A DNA stretch of 64,000 nt from Brevibacillus brevis. Its GTDB lineage: Bacteria; Bacillota; Bacilli; Brevibacillales; Brevibacillaceae. The translations under genes and the position numbers were made by a program. Shown here piece after piece: positions 27,073 through 37,591 of the stretch. The stretch spans positions 3,782,001 to 3,846,000 of the forward strand of contig NZ_CP030117.1 of the NCBI RefSeq assembly GCF_001039275.2. Direction: 5' to 3'. The notes below the pieces were generated by a model that was not told the DNA's origin, searched no databases, and worked only from the letters and a program-made list of their open reading frames with translations. Numbering within the stretch: position 1 is the first letter of the stretch; each line of letters begins with the position of its first letter.

Positions 27073-28662
27073 TTAATCTTCTGCTAACCAAGTACGAAGC
27101 AGAACAACAAACTCATCTGGTTTGCTTCGCGCCAATTTTTCAAGTTGCTTTCTGACCACTACCTGGTCTCCATCTTCTTGGTAAATCAAGTCTGGTATTT
27201 CGGCCGCGTTTAACGGTGTCAGCAAGTCTGGCAATTCCTCTTCTTCTTGTTGTTGCTTCGCTTGACTGCGTCTGCGATAAACGAGGAAGGCAACAGCAGC
27301 AAGTGCCAGGACTGCAATACCACCAACTGTCCAAAGAACAGCAGGACTTAGTGCACTGGAATCCTCAATCTCAGCTTTTCCTGAGAACTGACGAGGGAGT
27401 ACAGAGATATGCTTGTCCAACTCAGCATCCGTTAAATCAGAAGCCTGATCACTTAAAGTGACACGAACAACATTGCGCAACACTTGTTTGATGCTCTCAA
27501 GCGTAGCCGCATCCAACGTTCCACCATCCGGCGGTTCTACACCCACGTTGATTGTGATGTCTTCGATCTTGTACGGGCTTGATGTAACATTTCGTGTGAT
27601 GCGATTTACTTCACGGTTAATCGTATCATTCAACTCTTCGTATTGACTGTTACTTCCTTGCGGGGTAGCTCCCGGGTAGTTCGTAACTGCATTGTTATTG
27701 GTTCCTGCAATCCCCCCTGGAGGTTGACCTTGTCCAGAGAAGGCTTTTGATAATTTTTGAGAAGAAATGATAAGTCCTTCGTTATTCTCTTTGTCAGGTG
27801 CCTCGACTATGTTCTCTACGCGATTTTCTTTGTCAAAGTTCATTTTGATGAACGTATGGACGATGACTTTATCGCGTCCCATGATCGTACCCAACAAGTT
27901 GTACAGGTTTTGTTGAATTTTCTTTTCAACATCTGCTTTGATTGTTTCCTGTTGCTTAAAGCTACTCAATGTGCCTTCGTTTTCATTGCCTTCGGAACGT
28001 TCAAGCGGATTGGAATACTGGTCTGTAATCGCAATCGCTTCCATTGGCAATTTCGGAACGCTTCGGGAAACAAGCAGATAAAGCGAGTTAATTTGCTTTT
28101 GATCAAGCGTTGTTCCAGGTTCAACATCGACGATAACGGAAGCCGTCGCTGTATCCGGAGTCTCCGTCACCCAAACGCTTTCCTGCGGCAATGTAATCAT
28201 TACTTGTGCGGAGCGTACGCCTTTTACACGTTCCAGCATCTTCCGCAGCTCTTGTTGTAAAGCCTCTTTCTTCATGACATCAAATTGACGATCTGTAACT
28301 CCGAGGGTACTGGAGAAAATTTCCGCATTAATTCCTGCTTGACTCGGAATACCTTGTGCAGCCAAATCGACAATGACATCTTGTGCCATTTTTTCTGGAA
28401 CCTCGATACTTGTACCATTCCCCGTGATACGATATGGGATTTGTGAAGCTTCCAACTCTTGCTTGATAGTCCCGATTTCTTGTTCACTCAATTTTTGGTT
28501 GTAGAGTGGTTTGTACACCGGCTGAGAAGCGATGTATATGTATAGACCAAGAGAAATCAAGAGGAAGAGCGAAATACCGAGAATCATCCATTTTTGTTTC
28601 TTGGAAAATTGGTTCCATTTTGACGTAATCTGGTCTTTGTATACTGCTAAACGTTCGTTCAT
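27073..28662 (-). CDS. fliF: Flagellar MS-ring protein FliF
   Basis: 529 residues. Transmembrane segments at about residues 25-46 and 437-458 flank the extracytoplasmic ring-building motifs (YKPLYNQKLSEQEIGTIKQE; the VKGVRSAQVMITLPQESVWV segment). The C-terminal cytoplasmic tail (PDLIYQEDGDQVVVRKQLEK) binds FliG. It is the scaffold of the basal body. GAGAGGTGAAAC precedes the ATG. Confidence 0.95.
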   Translation of the reverse strand: MNERLAVYKDQITSKWNQFSKKQKWMILGISLFLLISLGLYIYIASQPVYKPLYNQKLSEQEIGTIKQELEASQIPYRITGNGTSIEVPEKMAQDVIVDLAAQGIPSQAGINAEIFSSTLGVTDRQFDVMKKEALQQELRKMLERVKGVRSAQVMITLPQESVWVTETPDTATASVIVDVEPGTTLDQKQINSLYLLVSRSVPKLPMEAIAITDQYSNPLERSEGNENEGTLSSFKQQETIKADVEKKIQQNLYNLLGTIMGRDKVIVHTFIKMNFDKENRVENIVEAPDKENNEGLIISSQKLSKAFSGQGQPPGGIAGTNNNAVTNYPGATPQGSNSQYEELNDTINREVNRITRNVTSSPYKIEDITINVGVEPPDGGTLDAATLESIKQVLRNVVRVTLSDQASDLTDAELDKHISVLPRQFSGKAEIEDSSALSPAVLWTVGGIAVLALAAVAFLVYRRRSQAKQQQEEEELPDLLTPLNAAEIPDLIYQEDGDQVVVRKQLEKLARSKPDEFVVLLRTWLAED

Positions 28663-28692
28663 GTTTCACCTCTCAAAGGATACCAACAACGA

Positions 28693-28983
28693 TCAAATCG
28701 ACATGCGCATGATTTCTTGATAAGACTCAATCATCTTGTTCCTGACCTGCATAGTCATCTGTAGCATCACGGTAGCTTTTTGACCTGCAACAGTCAATTG
28801 GTGCAAGTCGGTGATTTCTCCCGCTGCAAACCTGTCGGCAAGATTCGACGATTCTACTTGCGCCTGATTCACTTTATTCATGGCATCCGATAGAAACGAT
28901 GAGAATTCTTGGGAAACTTCAGCTGGGGTTGGCTTGTTCACACTCGGTGTACGAATTGGCGTTAGTTGGGAGATTGCACTCAT
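28693..28983 (-). CDS. fliE: Flagellar hook-basal body complex protein FliE
   Basis: 96 residues from the ATG at 28983 (98 from the alternative ATG at 28989). The C-terminal half (ADRFAAGEITDLHQLTVAGQ ... MTMQVRNKMIESYQEIMRM) is the conserved FliE core. FliE joins the MS ring to the rod and is needed to open export. It lies between flgC and fliF as usual. Confidence 0.93.
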   Translation of the reverse strand: MSAISQLTPIRTPSVNKPTPAEVSQEFSSFLSDAMNKVNQAQVESSNLADRFAAGEITDLHQLTVAGQKATVMLQMTMQVRNKMIESYQEIMRMSI

Positions 28984-29007
28984 TTCCATTCCTTACTGTC
29001 ACCCGCT

Positions 29008-29466
29008 TTACTTGATTTCCAATGCTTTTAGCATCATCGATTTGGAAGCGTTCAATGCTGTCACGTTGGCTTCGTATGATCTTGATGCAGAGATCATGTC
29101 CACCATCTCTTTCATCGGGTCGACATTCGGCATCAAGAGATATCCGTCTTGGTCTGCATCTGGATGAGATGGATCAAATACTCGTTTAAACGGTGTATTG
29201 TCTTCTTGAATCGCTGTGACCTTCACACCTTGTCCACCTCGACTTCCTGTGACCGTCCCCACGGCTGCTTGCAGGAAGTTATCAAATGTTCCATTTGTTT
29301 GAGGTGACAACTCCACCATTTTCCTCCGATATGGCTGCCAGGCGCCATCTACGAAGCTTGCTCGAGTGGTTTCCGCATTTGCAATGTTGGAAGCAATCGT
29401 ATCCAATCGCAAGCGGTTAGCTGTTAAGGCAGAAGCACTTGTGTTAATTCCCTGAAACAAGCTCAT
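29008..29466 (-). CDS. flgC: Flagellar basal body rod protein FlgC
   Basis: 152 residues. Rod signature near the N-terminus (SASALTANRLRLDTIASNIA) and the C-terminal MISASRSYEANVTALNASKS are characteristic. GGAGGTAAATAAAG precedes the ATG. A proximal-rod component exported by the flagellar type III system. Confidence 0.94.
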   Translation of the reverse strand: MSLFQGINTSASALTANRLRLDTIASNIANAETTRASFVDGAWQPYRRKMVELSPQTNGTFDNFLQAAVGTVTGSRGGQGVKVTAIQEDNTPFKRVFDPSHPDADQDGYLLMPNVDPMKEMVDMISASRSYEANVTALNASKSMMLKALEIK

Positions 29467-29468
29467 CT

Positions 29469-29882
29469 TTATTTACCTCCACCCTCAATTACACTTCGTA
29501 GTTTTTGAAAATGTCCTGCTGTCAATTGTGTTAATCCGCTGTACCAAATTTGGTTTTTGGCCAATTCTGTTGTTTCTGTTTCCAAGTCAACATCATTGCC
29601 ACTGTTCTGAATGAAGTTATTCGGATTGGACACAACCTGTGGTACTGCAACGCCCCCTACATTTCCAAACGGGAGGTGTCGTTGATTGGTCCGATACGCT
29701 TCTAACTTGCCATTTCCCGCTCTTGCGTTCAACTCATCTTGCAAAAAACTCTCAAAGATGACTTGTTGACTTTTGAATTGAGGGGTGTCTATGTTGGCAA
29801 GGTTGTTTGCGATCGTTCTATGTCGCAATGTTGCAGCGTCGAGTGATCTCTCCAGGACCTGCAGATGATAACTATCCAGCAT
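29469..29882 (-). CDS. flgB: Flagellar basal body rod protein FlgB
   Basis: 137 residues from the ATG at 29882 (MLDSYHLQVLERSLD), with an AGAAGGA site; the open frame extends nine codons further but starts inside that ribosome-site region. The rod motif ATLRHRTIANNLANIDTPQF and the C-terminal NQIWYSGLTQLTAGHFQKLR fit FlgB. It is the first gene of the fla/che operon. Confidence 0.93.
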   Translation of the reverse strand: MLDSYHLQVLERSLDAATLRHRTIANNLANIDTPQFKSQQVIFESFLQDELNARAGNGKLEAYRTNQRHLPFGNVGGVAVPQVVSNPNNFIQNSGNDVDLETETTELAKNQIWYSGLTQLTAGHFQKLRSVIEGGGK

Positions 29883-29953
29883 TTTTCCTTCTCCCCCAAT
29901 ATGAGTCAATTCTTTTCCCTAAAACCACCTATATTTCCTGTATTTTCGACACC

Positions 29954-29982
29954 CTAATACGATTCAATCATAGCAAAATCAA
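29954..29982 (-). promoter_or_regulatory. Candidate sigma-A promoter of the fla/che operon
   Basis: On the minus strand TTGATT, a 17-base spacer and TATTAG lie about 70 bases before the flgB start. The -10 match is only 4 of 6. No SigD-type promoter (TAAA ... GCCGATAT) or clear CodY box is visible nearby. Weak evidence; a transcription start may lie elsewhere in the gap. Confidence 0.3.
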
Positions 29983-30190
29983 TTTGGACAAAAAAGCCCC
30001 TTTTCATGACGTTTTTCAAAATGATTCAATGGGACTAAATCCCTTATCTTTCCTGTTTTTTTACTGCATTTTACAAGGAAACCATATTCAAACCATCGCA
30101 GAAGTCGAGGCATGCATAAAAAATCAATATATAATTTATGGTAATAATGTGTCGTTTTTTGAAAAAACTAGGACTAAAGTCCCATGAAGA

Positions 30191-30222
30191 AAGGTGCAGC
30201 AACATGAGTTGCTACACCTTTT
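30191..30222 (-). terminator. Intrinsic terminator of the xerC-hslVU-codY operon
   Basis: Stem GGTGTAGCAAC / GTTGCTGCACC (minus strand, with a U-G pair) and a 4-base loop, followed by TTTCTT. It lies about 32 bases beyond the codY stop. The wobble pair is favourable only for minus-strand RNA, which supports that direction. Confidence 0.7.
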
Positions 30223-30254
30223 GTTTACTTTCGTGTAACTTTTAACAAGGTACA

Positions 30255-31034
30255 TTACGAGGTTTTGAGCTTCTCCAGTTCAGGCAACAGCTTTTCATTC
30301 AGCACTTTAATGAAGGTACCTTTCATTCCCAAAGAACGGGATTCGATAACACCCGCACTCTCCAGCTTACGCAGTGCGTTTACAATTACAGAGCGAGTAA
30401 TTCCTACGCGATCGGCGATTTTGGAGGCTACGAGCAAGCCTTCTTTTCCTTCGAGTTCTTCAAAGATATGTTCAACTGCTTCCAACTCACTATAAGAGAG
30501 GGAACCAATCGCCATTTGCACAACCGCTTTGCTGCGCGCTTCTTCTTCAATTGCTTCAGAACGCTCGCGCAAGATTTCCATACCTACTACAGTTGCCCCT
30601 ACTTCTGCGAGGATCAGGTCGTCATCGACAAATTGATCGTTAATGCGACCCAAAATCAGCGTACCGAGACGATCTCCTCCACCCATAATTGGAACAAGCG
30701 TCGTCCAACCTGTGCGGAATACTTCTTTCATTTCTACTGGGAAAATGGTGTATGGGCTATCTACATCCAGGTTCGCAGATGTTTCATCTACTTTCAGTAA
30801 CCCCATGCTGTACTCTTCTGGAAAACGGCGCTCTTCCAGCATTTTGCGCATACGGCTGTTATCCATCTCTTGATGAATCGCATAGCCGAGAAGTTTTCCT
30901 TTACGGCTTACAACATAAGTGTTTGCTTCAATAACGTCACTCAAAACTTGGGACATTTCATTGAAGTTCACGGCATGACCCGCGGATTTTTGCAACATGC
31001 GATTAATTCTTCTTGTTTTTGACAGTAGATCCAT
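30255..31034 (-). CDS. codY: GTP- and branched-chain-amino-acid-sensing repressor CodY
   Basis: 259 residues, the standard length. The N-terminal GAF domain ([20 protein letters not shown] ...) binds Ile/Leu/Val, and the C-terminal winged helix ([20 protein letters not shown]) binds DNA. CodY represses nutrient-limitation genes, including motility and competence genes in B. subtilis. It ends the xerC-hslV-hslU-codY operon and directly precedes fla/che. GGAGGAAATACAG precedes the ATG. Confidence 0.96.
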   Translation of the reverse strand: MDLLSKTRRINRMLQKSAGHAVNFNEMSQVLSDVIEANTYVVSRKGKLLGYAIHQEMDNSRMRKMLEERRFPEEYSMGLLKVDETSANLDVDSPYTIFPVEMKEVFRTGWTTLVPIMGGGDRLGTLILGRINDQFVDDDLILAEVGATVVGMEILRERSEAIEEEARSKAVVQMAIGSLSYSELEAVEHIFEELEGKEGLLVASKIADRVGITRSVIVNALRKLESAGVIESRSLGMKGTFIKVLNEKLLPELEKLKTS

Positions 31035-31074
31035 CTGTATTTCCTCCTAATTATATGTGCTGCCTATCCAATGT

Positions 31075-32472
31075 TTATAAAATATATTGACTCAAGTCTT
31101 TGTTCCCCGCGATTGTACCTAATTTCTGTTGGACATAATCGGGGGTAATCTGTACAACTTCTAGGTGGATTTCTGGGGCTTCAAAAGAGAGATCCTCCAG
31201 TAGCTTCTCCAATATGGTGTGCAATCGTCTAGCACCAATGTTATCTGTGCTCTGATTGACCTCAGCAGCGAGACGAGCGAGTTCCTGAATGGCTTCTGGT
31301 GTAAATTCAACACGCACACCTTCTGTTTCCAAGAGGGCCACGTACTGCTTAAGCAACGCGTTTTTAGGCTCAGTCAAAATCCGGACAAAATCTTCAACGC
31401 GCAAGCTAGTCAGCTCCACCCGAATCGGAAAACGGCCTTGTAATTCAGGAATTAAATCTGATGGCTTAGCCATGTGAAAAGCACCAGCTGCGATAAACAG
31501 AACATAATCTGTTTTGACAGGACCATACTTGGTCATGACAGTTGAGCCTTCCACAATCGGTAAAATATCACGCTGGACCCCTTCACGGGATACATCCGGG
31601 CCACGCCCATCCTTACCCGCAATCTTGTCAATTTCGTCAATGAAGATAATACCGTGTTGTTCAGCTCGACGAATAGACTCCTGCGTAACTTCGTCCATAT
31701 CCACCAGTTTTTGCGCTTCCTGCTGAATTAATACCTTTCGCGCATCTTTTATTCGCAATTTTCGTTTCTTCATCCGCTTAGGCATCAGGCTACCGAGCAT
31801 ATCCTGCATTTGCATCCCCATTTGTTCTGTACCCGGAACCTGGAACATGTCAAACATCGAAGGTGATTGATCTTCGACTTCAATCTCAATCATTTGCTCT
31901 TCTAACTGGCCATTCGTCAATTGCCACATGATTTGTCTACGTTGCTGCTGGATCGACACTTCTTCTTGATCAGAGGTATCCTGCTGCTGTTGCTGCTGTC
32001 CACCGAAGAACATCTCCAACGGATTTTTGAACGAGTTCGACTGCTTGCGGGATGGAACGAGTACGTTCACAATCGCTTCATTCGCAAGCTTCTCGGCTTT
32101 CTCTTTCACCGACTCTACTTTTTCCTGTTTGACCGTACGGATAGAAGCTTCCACCAGATCACGGACCATCGATTCCACATCTCGTCCTACATAACCGACT
32201 TCCGTAAACTTCGTTGCTTCTACTTTAATAAAAGGAGCACCTGTCAGTTTGGCAATCCGACGTGCAATTTCCGTTTTTCCAACACCAGTAGGTCCGATCA
32301 TCAAGATGTTTTTTGGAACAACCTCTTCAATCATTTGCTCTGGCAAACGACTGCGACGATAGCGGTTGCGAAGCGCTACAGCAATGGCTTTCTTGGCTTG
32401 TGCCTGCCCGACAATGTATTTATCCAAATGCTCTACGATCTTACGCGGGGTTAATTGCTCAAGATTCAGCAC
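31075..32472 (-). CDS. hslU: HslU/ClpY ATPase subunit of the HslUV protease
   Basis: 465 residues from the GTG at 32472, with AGGGAGG eight bases upstream; an in-frame TTG at 32496 overlaps the hslV stop but lacks a site. Walker [16 protein letters not shown], Walker [13 protein letters not shown], the [15 protein letters not shown] pore segment and the C-terminal KDLSQYIL that inserts into HslV are present. The I-domain has a Gln-rich patch (QQQQQQ). It unfolds substrates for HslV. Confidence 0.94.
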   Translation of the reverse strand: MLNLEQLTPRKIVEHLDKYIVGQAQAKKAIAVALRNRYRRSRLPEQMIEEVVPKNILMIGPTGVGKTEIARRIAKLTGAPFIKVEATKFTEVGYVGRDVESMVRDLVEASIRTVKQEKVESVKEKAEKLANEAIVNVLVPSRKQSNSFKNPLEMFFGGQQQQQQDTSDQEEVSIQQQRRQIMWQLTNGQLEEQMIEIEVEDQSPSMFDMFQVPGTEQMGMQMQDMLGSLMPKRMKKRKLRIKDARKVLIQQEAQKLVDMDEVTQESIRRAEQHGIIFIDEIDKIAGKDGRGPDVSREGVQRDILPIVEGSTVMTKYGPVKTDYVLFIAAGAFHMAKPSDLIPELQGRFPIRVELTSLRVEDFVRILTEPKNALLKQYVALLETEGVRVEFTPEAIQELARLAAEVNQSTDNIGARRLHTILEKLLEDLSFEAPEIHLEVVQITPDYVQQKLGTIAGNKDLSQYIL

Positions 32473-32492
32473 AGTAGGTTCCTCCCTTTCGC

Positions 32493-33035
32493 TCAATTCA
32501 ACTCATCCACAACAAGATTGTTGTTTGTGAACACGCAAATTTCAGCAGCGGTACGAAGCGATGCTTCCGCAATTTCACGTGCGCCGAGATGAGGCGCATA
32601 TGTCTTCAATGCACGACCTGCTGCAAGGGCAAAGCTACCGCCAGAACCAATTGCAAGAATCCCATCATCAGGCTCAATGATTTCGCCATTTCCGGAGATA
32701 AGCAACAAATGCTCCTTATTGGCAACAATCATCATTGCTTCCAAACGACGCAAAATTTTATCCATGCGCCACTCTTTCGCCAGCTCTACAGCAGCACGCT
32801 GCAGATTGCCGTGATACTCCTCCAGCTTTCCTTCAAACTTCTCAAAAAGCGTAATAGCATCAGCAACAGAGCCAGCGAATCCTGCTAAAACTTCGCCGCG
32901 ATATAGACGTCTTACTTTTTTGGCACCGTGCTTCATTACCATGCTGTTGCCAAAAGTAACCTGACCATCTCCGGCCATCGCTACAGACCCATTGTGCTGT
33001 ACAGCAAATATGGTTGTTGCGTGAAACTGTTCCAT
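32493..33035 (-). CDS. hslV: HslV/ClpQ peptidase subunit of the HslUV protease
   Basis: 180 residues from the ATG at 33035 (GGGAGGA upstream; a GTG one codon earlier is less well placed). N-terminus [20 protein letters not shown], with the conserved GDGQVTFG and [14 protein letters not shown] segments. The mature nucleophile is normally the N-terminal Thr (or Ser2 reported for B. subtilis CodW). Here position 2 is Glu and the first Thr is residue 7, so the nucleophile is not obvious. Cotranscribed with hslU. Confidence 0.92.
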   Translation of the reverse strand: MEQFHATTIFAVQHNGSVAMAGDGQVTFGNSMVMKHGAKKVRRLYRGEVLAGFAGSVADAITLFEKFEGKLEEYHGNLQRAAVELAKEWRMDKILRRLEAMMIVANKEHLLLISGNGEIIEPDDGILAIGSGGSFALAAGRALKTYAPHLGAREIAEASLRTAAEICVFTNNNLVVDELN

Positions 33036-33050
33036 CACTGATTCCTCCCG

Positions 33051-33992
33051 TTATGTCCGATTGGCGGAACCTGTATTGCCCGGGTTTGCTCGTGGGTGAG
33101 CGGTGTCATATACATGCCGAAGTCGCTCTTTGGTCACATGGGTGTACACCTGTGTCGTCGAAACATTGACGTGTCCCAGTAATTCTTGCACGGTACGCAG
33201 ATCAGCTCCGCCGTTCAACATATGGGTCGCAAACGTATGACGAAAGGTATGTGGTGAAACCCGCAATTGAAGAGCGTACGTATCTACGTATTTGTCTACA
33301 ATCCGACGAACACTGCGGTCGGATAACGGTTCTCCCCGATAGTTAACCAGCAAATTGCCGTGTTCTACTTTTCCAGCCAACAGTTTTTCTCTTCCATATT
33401 CTAGGTATTGCCGAAGAACGTCGCAGGCATAACTACCAACCGGCACATACCGTTCTTTCGCTCCTTTTCCATAAACCAAGGCGACTCCCATGCTCGGATT
33501 CACATCATTCACAGATAAAGTGGTAAGCTCCGTAACACGCATGCCGCTTGCATACAACAGTTCAAAAATCAGCCGATCACGAATTCCCAATGGAGTGGTG
33601 GTATCAGGCAGATCGAAAAAAGCTTGAACTTCTTGCGGATATAAAAAGGAAGGAAGTTTCTTCTCCATTTTGGGAGTGGAGACTAATTGAAATGGATTCT
33701 GTTCCAGTTGACCTTCACGCAACAGAAATCGGTACAAGCTACGCAAACTGGATAGCTTGCGGGCAATACTTCGCCGGGAAAGCCCCCTGCCAGCCAATTG
33801 CGCGAGAAAGGAGCGACCATGCAAATAAGAAACAGCAGCAAATACGGTGATTTGGTGCTGTTCCATAAAGGAGACAAATTCGCTGATATCTGCCACATAC
33901 TGCTTCACCGTATGAGGAGAGGCGTTTTTTTCAACTCGCAAATAGCGGGTAAACATCTCAATATCCGCAGAATTTTGTTGCGAAATGTCCAT
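33051..33992 (-). CDS. xerC: Tyrosine recombinase XerC (CodV)
   Basis: 313 residues from the ATG at 33992, behind GAGGAGG. The SAM-like N-terminal core-binding domain precedes the catalytic domain with Arg in LLYASGMRVTELT, the HTFRHTFATHML box and Tyr in GHVNVSTTQVYTHVTKERL. XerC resolves chromosome dimers at dif with XerD. First gene of the xerC-hslV-hslU-codY operon, as in B. subtilis codV-clpQ-clpY-codY. Confidence 0.94.
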   Translation of the reverse strand: MDISQQNSADIEMFTRYLRVEKNASPHTVKQYVADISEFVSFMEQHQITVFAAVSYLHGRSFLAQLAGRGLSRRSIARKLSSLRSLYRFLLREGQLEQNPFQLVSTPKMEKKLPSFLYPQEVQAFFDLPDTTTPLGIRDRLIFELLYASGMRVTELTTLSVNDVNPSMGVALVYGKGAKERYVPVGSYACDVLRQYLEYGREKLLAGKVEHGNLLVNYRGEPLSDRSVRRIVDKYVDTYALQLRVSPHTFRHTFATHMLNGGADLRTVQELLGHVNVSTTQVYTHVTKERLRHVYDTAHPRANPGNTGSANRT

Positions 33993-34053
33993 ACGGGATG
34001 CACCCTCCTCGAAGCACCTATATAGTAACACAGACGAAAATCGGATATCAATG

Positions 34054-35367
34054 TTAATTGTGTCGTTCTTGTGTAAAATTCTGAATTGTATCTAGCGCCC
34101 GCTCAGCGAGCTTTTCATTTTTCAAACGCTTGTCTCGGATTCTTTCTGGCCATTCCGGTACCAACCCGAAATTTGCGTTCATTGGTTGGAAATGCTTTGG
34201 ATCTGCCGTTGTAATATAACGAGCCATACTGCCCATAATTGTTTCTGGCGGAAGCTCGATCAATTCTTCCCCTTTTGCGAGTCGGGCTGCATTTATCCCT
34301 GCAAGCAAGCCAGATGCCGCTGACTCTACATATCCTTCTACTCCAGTCATTTGACCAGCAAAGAAAAGAGTTTCCCGATCTTTATACTGGTACGTAGGCT
34401 TCAGCAGTTTTGGCGAATTGATAAAGGTGTTGCGGTGCATCACACCATAACGGACGATTTCGCAGTTTTCCAACCCAGGAATAAGTGAAAAGACTCTTTT
34501 TTGATCCGGCCATTTCAAATGAGTCTGGAAACCTACGATGTTATACAACGTCGCAGCACTATTGTCCTGACGAAGCTGTACAACCGCGTAAGACTTTTTA
34601 CCTGTCCGCGGATCAACTAGGCCTACTGGCTTCATGGGACCAAATGTCATGGTTTTGTGACCACGCTTTGCCAATACTTCAATCGGCATGCAGCCTTCGA
34701 AGAAGATTTCCTTTTCAAATTCCTTCAATGGAACTGTTTCCGCAGAGATCAGCGCATCATAGAAGCGATTGAACTCCTCTTCTGTCATCGGGCAGTTCAG
34801 GTAGGCTGCTTCACCTTTATCATATCTGGAAGCAACGAATACCTTGTTCATATCAATCGAGTCTTTCTCGATAATGGGCGCGGCTGCATCATAGAAGTAT
34901 AGATATTCTTCACCCGTCAGCTCTTTTAACTTGGTAGACAAAGCGGGAGAAGTAAGTGGACCCGTCGCAATTACGACAATCCCATCAGGAATTTGGGTAA
35001 TCTCATCCGAAATAACCTCCACCAATGGATGATTACGAACTGCATCCGTAACATGAGCCGCGAACTCGTGTCTGTCTACGGCAAGCGCGCCTCCAGCCGG
35101 AACCGCGCAACGATCTGCCGCATCGATGATGACAGAGTTCAGTCGACGCATTTCTTCTTTTAATACACCCACTGCATTTGTCAACGTGTTAGCACGCAAT
35201 GAATTACTGCATACCAACTCTGCAAATTTATCGGTATGGTGTGCAGGCGTTTGTGTCTTCGGTCTCATTTCATACAGCTTTACTTTTACACCCGCCTGCG
35301 CGATTTGCCATGCTGCCTCACTACCAGCGAGACCAGCGCCCACTACTGTAATTGTTGGTTGTGACAT
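34054..35367 (-). CDS. trmFO: tRNA (uracil-54-C5) methyltransferase TrmFO
   Basis: 437 residues. The FAD-binding motif [19 protein letters not shown] opens the protein, and [20 protein letters not shown] and [20 protein letters not shown] match the family (formerly Gid). It methylates U54 of tRNA using methylenetetrahydrofolate and FAD. Placed between topA and xerC as in other Bacillales. GGAGGATTAACAGC precedes the ATG. Confidence 0.95.
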   Translation of the reverse strand: MSQPTITVVGAGLAGSEAAWQIAQAGVKVKLYEMRPKTQTPAHHTDKFAELVCSNSLRANTLTNAVGVLKEEMRRLNSVIIDAADRCAVPAGGALAVDRHEFAAHVTDAVRNHPLVEVISDEITQIPDGIVVIATGPLTSPALSTKLKELTGEEYLYFYDAAAPIIEKDSIDMNKVFVASRYDKGEAAYLNCPMTEEEFNRFYDALISAETVPLKEFEKEIFFEGCMPIEVLAKRGHKTMTFGPMKPVGLVDPRTGKKSYAVVQLRQDNSAATLYNIVGFQTHLKWPDQKRVFSLIPGLENCEIVRYGVMHRNTFINSPKLLKPTYQYKDRETLFFAGQMTGVEGYVESAASGLLAGINAARLAKGEELIELPPETIMGSMARYITTADPKHFQPMNANFGLVPEWPERIRDKRLKNEKLAERALDTIQNFTQERHN

Positions 35368-35406
35368 GCTGTTAATCCTCCAAACTACAAAATCGAATCA
35401 AGCTGC

Positions 35407-37485
35407 TTAGGAGTCTGCTTCTTCTTGATAATCACACTTGGTGCAAACAATGCTAACTCCTTGCTTCTTGCGCTTTTTCTCTACGAGCATGCTGGAGCAT
35501 TTGGGACAAGGTCTGGCAATCGGTTTGTCCCACGATACAAAATCGCACTCCGGATATTGATTGCATCCGTAAAAAATACGACTCTTCTTAGATTTACGTT
35601 CGATAATCTCTCCGGTTTCACACTGCGGACACTTTACGCCGATTTCTTTTACAATCGGCTTCGTATTACGGCAATCTGGGAATCCGGAACAGGCTAAAAA
35701 CTTGCCGAATCGACCAAGCTTATATACCATCACACGGCCGCAAAGCTCGCATGATTCATCTGATTCTTCGACTTTCAGCTCTACTTCTTTCATTTCTTCT
35801 TCTGCAACAACAACACGCTTTGCAAAGTCTTGATAAAAATCGTCCAGCACCTGCACCCAATTGGTGGTTCCTGCTTCGACGTTATCCAAGCCCGATTCCA
35901 TATGCGCTGTGAATTCTACGTTGAGGATCTCCGGGAAAAACTCCTCGACAAGCGTGATCACAATCTCGCCCAACTCAGTCGGGACAAATCGCTTCTCCTC
36001 TAACGCCACATAGCCCCGTTTTTGAATGGTTTCTAATGTAGGCGCATAGGTAGACGGACGTCCAATTCCCATCTCTTCCATCGTTTTAAGCATGCGGGCT
36101 TCGGAGAATCGAGGCGGTGGCTGTGTAAAGTGCTGACTCGGCTCGATTTCTTTTTGTTCAAGGATTTGGCCTTCTTCAATAGGTGGAAGGAAGCTTTCTT
36201 CTTCTGTGCCATCATCGTTTCCTTCAATATATACCTTCATAAATCCAGGGAACTTCACTTTTGATCCTGTTGCTCTGAAGGTAACTCCACCTGCGTCAAT
36301 ATCTACGCTCATCGTATCAAGAACAGCAGATGACATTTGACTGGCAAGGAAACGCTCCCAGATTAATCGATACAAGCGCAACTGATCTCTCGACAAGTAT
36401 TCCTTGATTTCTTCTGGTGTACGCATCACACCTGTTGGACGAATCGCTTCGTGAGCATCTTGAGCATTTTCGTTTTTCGCCTGATTGCGTGGCTCAGATA
36501 ACACATAGTCTGGACCATATTTCTCAAGTATGTATTCTTTTGCTTCATTCTGTGCAGTTACAGATAGGCGAGTAGAGTCTGTACGCATATAGGTAATCAA
36601 ACCAACTGCGCCTTCTTTATTGCCAACGTCGATCCCCTCATAGAGCTCTTGAGCAATTCGCATGGTCTTAGAAGTGCGGAAATTCAGCTTACGCGCTGCC
36701 TCTTGTTGTAAAGAACTCGTTATAAAAGGAGGTGCAGGATTGCGCTTGCGCTCACGCTTGGTTACCTTTTGTACCACATATGGCTTGTTCTTCATTCGTT
36801 TTAATACCGCTGCTACATCATCTTCCGAATGGAGCTCCACCTTTTCATCGCCATAACCATAGAACTTCGCGTTAATTTCTTTACCGTCGCTGATCAATGT
36901 GCTCGCAATTGTCCAATACTCTTCCGGGATAAATTCCTGGATCTCCCGCTCGCGATCCATGATAAGCTTTACCGCAACCGATTGAACACGTCCAGCACTC
37001 AAGCCTTTCCGAACCTTTTTCCATAGAATTGGACTAATATTGTAGCCAACGAGCCTGTCGAGAATACGACGTGCCTGCTGAGCATTTACCAAGTCCATGT
37101 TTATGTGTCGTGGATGCTTGAACGCTTCTTTGATCGCATCTTTGGTAATCTCATTAAATACCACACGAAGCGGCTGATTCAAATCGAGCCCCAAGTATTG
37201 TGCCAAATGCCAAGCAATTGCCTCCCCTTCGCGATCCGGGTCGGCTGCGAGATATACTTTTTTTACTTTTTTAGCGGCATCTTTTAAGCCCTTCAATACA
37301 TCGCCTTTGCCGCGAATGGTTATGTATTTGGGTTCAAAATTACGCGTGACGTCTACACCCATTTGGCTTTTCGGCAAATCGCGTACATGCCCAATAGACG
37401 CTTTCACGATATATTTACTACCCAGGTATTTTCCAATGGTTTTGGCCTTCGTAGGGGATTCTACGATTACTAGCGTATCAGCCAT
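35407..37485 (-). CDS. topA: DNA topoisomerase I TopA
   Basis: 692 residues. The N-terminal TOPRIM domain ([34 protein letters not shown]), the catalytic Tyr in [14 protein letters not shown] and three C-terminal four-Cys zinc ribbons (CELCGRVM...[15 protein letters not shown]...[15 protein letters not shown]...CTKC) are complete. It relaxes negative supercoils. GGGGAGG precedes the ATG. Confidence 0.96.
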   Translation of the reverse strand: MADTLVIVESPTKAKTIGKYLGSKYIVKASIGHVRDLPKSQMGVDVTRNFEPKYITIRGKGDVLKGLKDAAKKVKKVYLAADPDREGEAIAWHLAQYLGLDLNQPLRVVFNEITKDAIKEAFKHPRHINMDLVNAQQARRILDRLVGYNISPILWKKVRKGLSAGRVQSVAVKLIMDREREIQEFIPEEYWTIASTLISDGKEINAKFYGYGDEKVELHSEDDVAAVLKRMKNKPYVVQKVTKRERKRNPAPPFITSSLQQEAARKLNFRTSKTMRIAQELYEGIDVGNKEGAVGLITYMRTDSTRLSVTAQNEAKEYILEKYGPDYVLSEPRNQAKNENAQDAHEAIRPTGVMRTPEEIKEYLSRDQLRLYRLIWERFLASQMSSAVLDTMSVDIDAGGVTFRATGSKVKFPGFMKVYIEGNDDGTEEESFLPPIEEGQILEQKEIEPSQHFTQPPPRFSEARMLKTMEEMGIGRPSTYAPTLETIQKRGYVALEEKRFVPTELGEIVITLVEEFFPEILNVEFTAHMESGLDNVEAGTTNWVQVLDDFYQDFAKRVVVAEEEMKEVELKVEESDESCELCGRVMVYKLGRFGKFLACSGFPDCRNTKPIVKEIGVKCPQCETGEIIERKSKKSRIFYGCNQYPECDFVSWDKPIARPCPKCSSMLVEKKRKKQGVSIVCTKCDYQEEADS

Positions 37486-37591
37486 TTTTTTCCTCCCCTT
37501 TTAGTAAGGAATCTTCCCTATTATTAAATACCCTCATCCCGTTTGTCAAACACTTGTACGTCTAGACTTTGCCAAATATCTGGAAAAAATG

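Larger units (their letters stand above)
29883..30254. other. Intergenic region between codY and flgB
   Basis: This 372-base AT-rich gap holds the codY terminator at its right end, a candidate fla/che promoter at its left end and a GGGACTAAATCCC inverted repeat near 30,031. No convincing ORF or RNA gene is seen. Because CodY represses the fla/che operon in B. subtilis, a CodY site would be expected here, but I see only fragments such as ATTTTGAAAAAC. Confidence 0.5.

Noticed and set aside
29883..30254. CodY box (AATTTTCWGAAAATT) before flgB
   Set aside because: Searched by eye on both strands; only weak fragments are present, so no operator is claimed.
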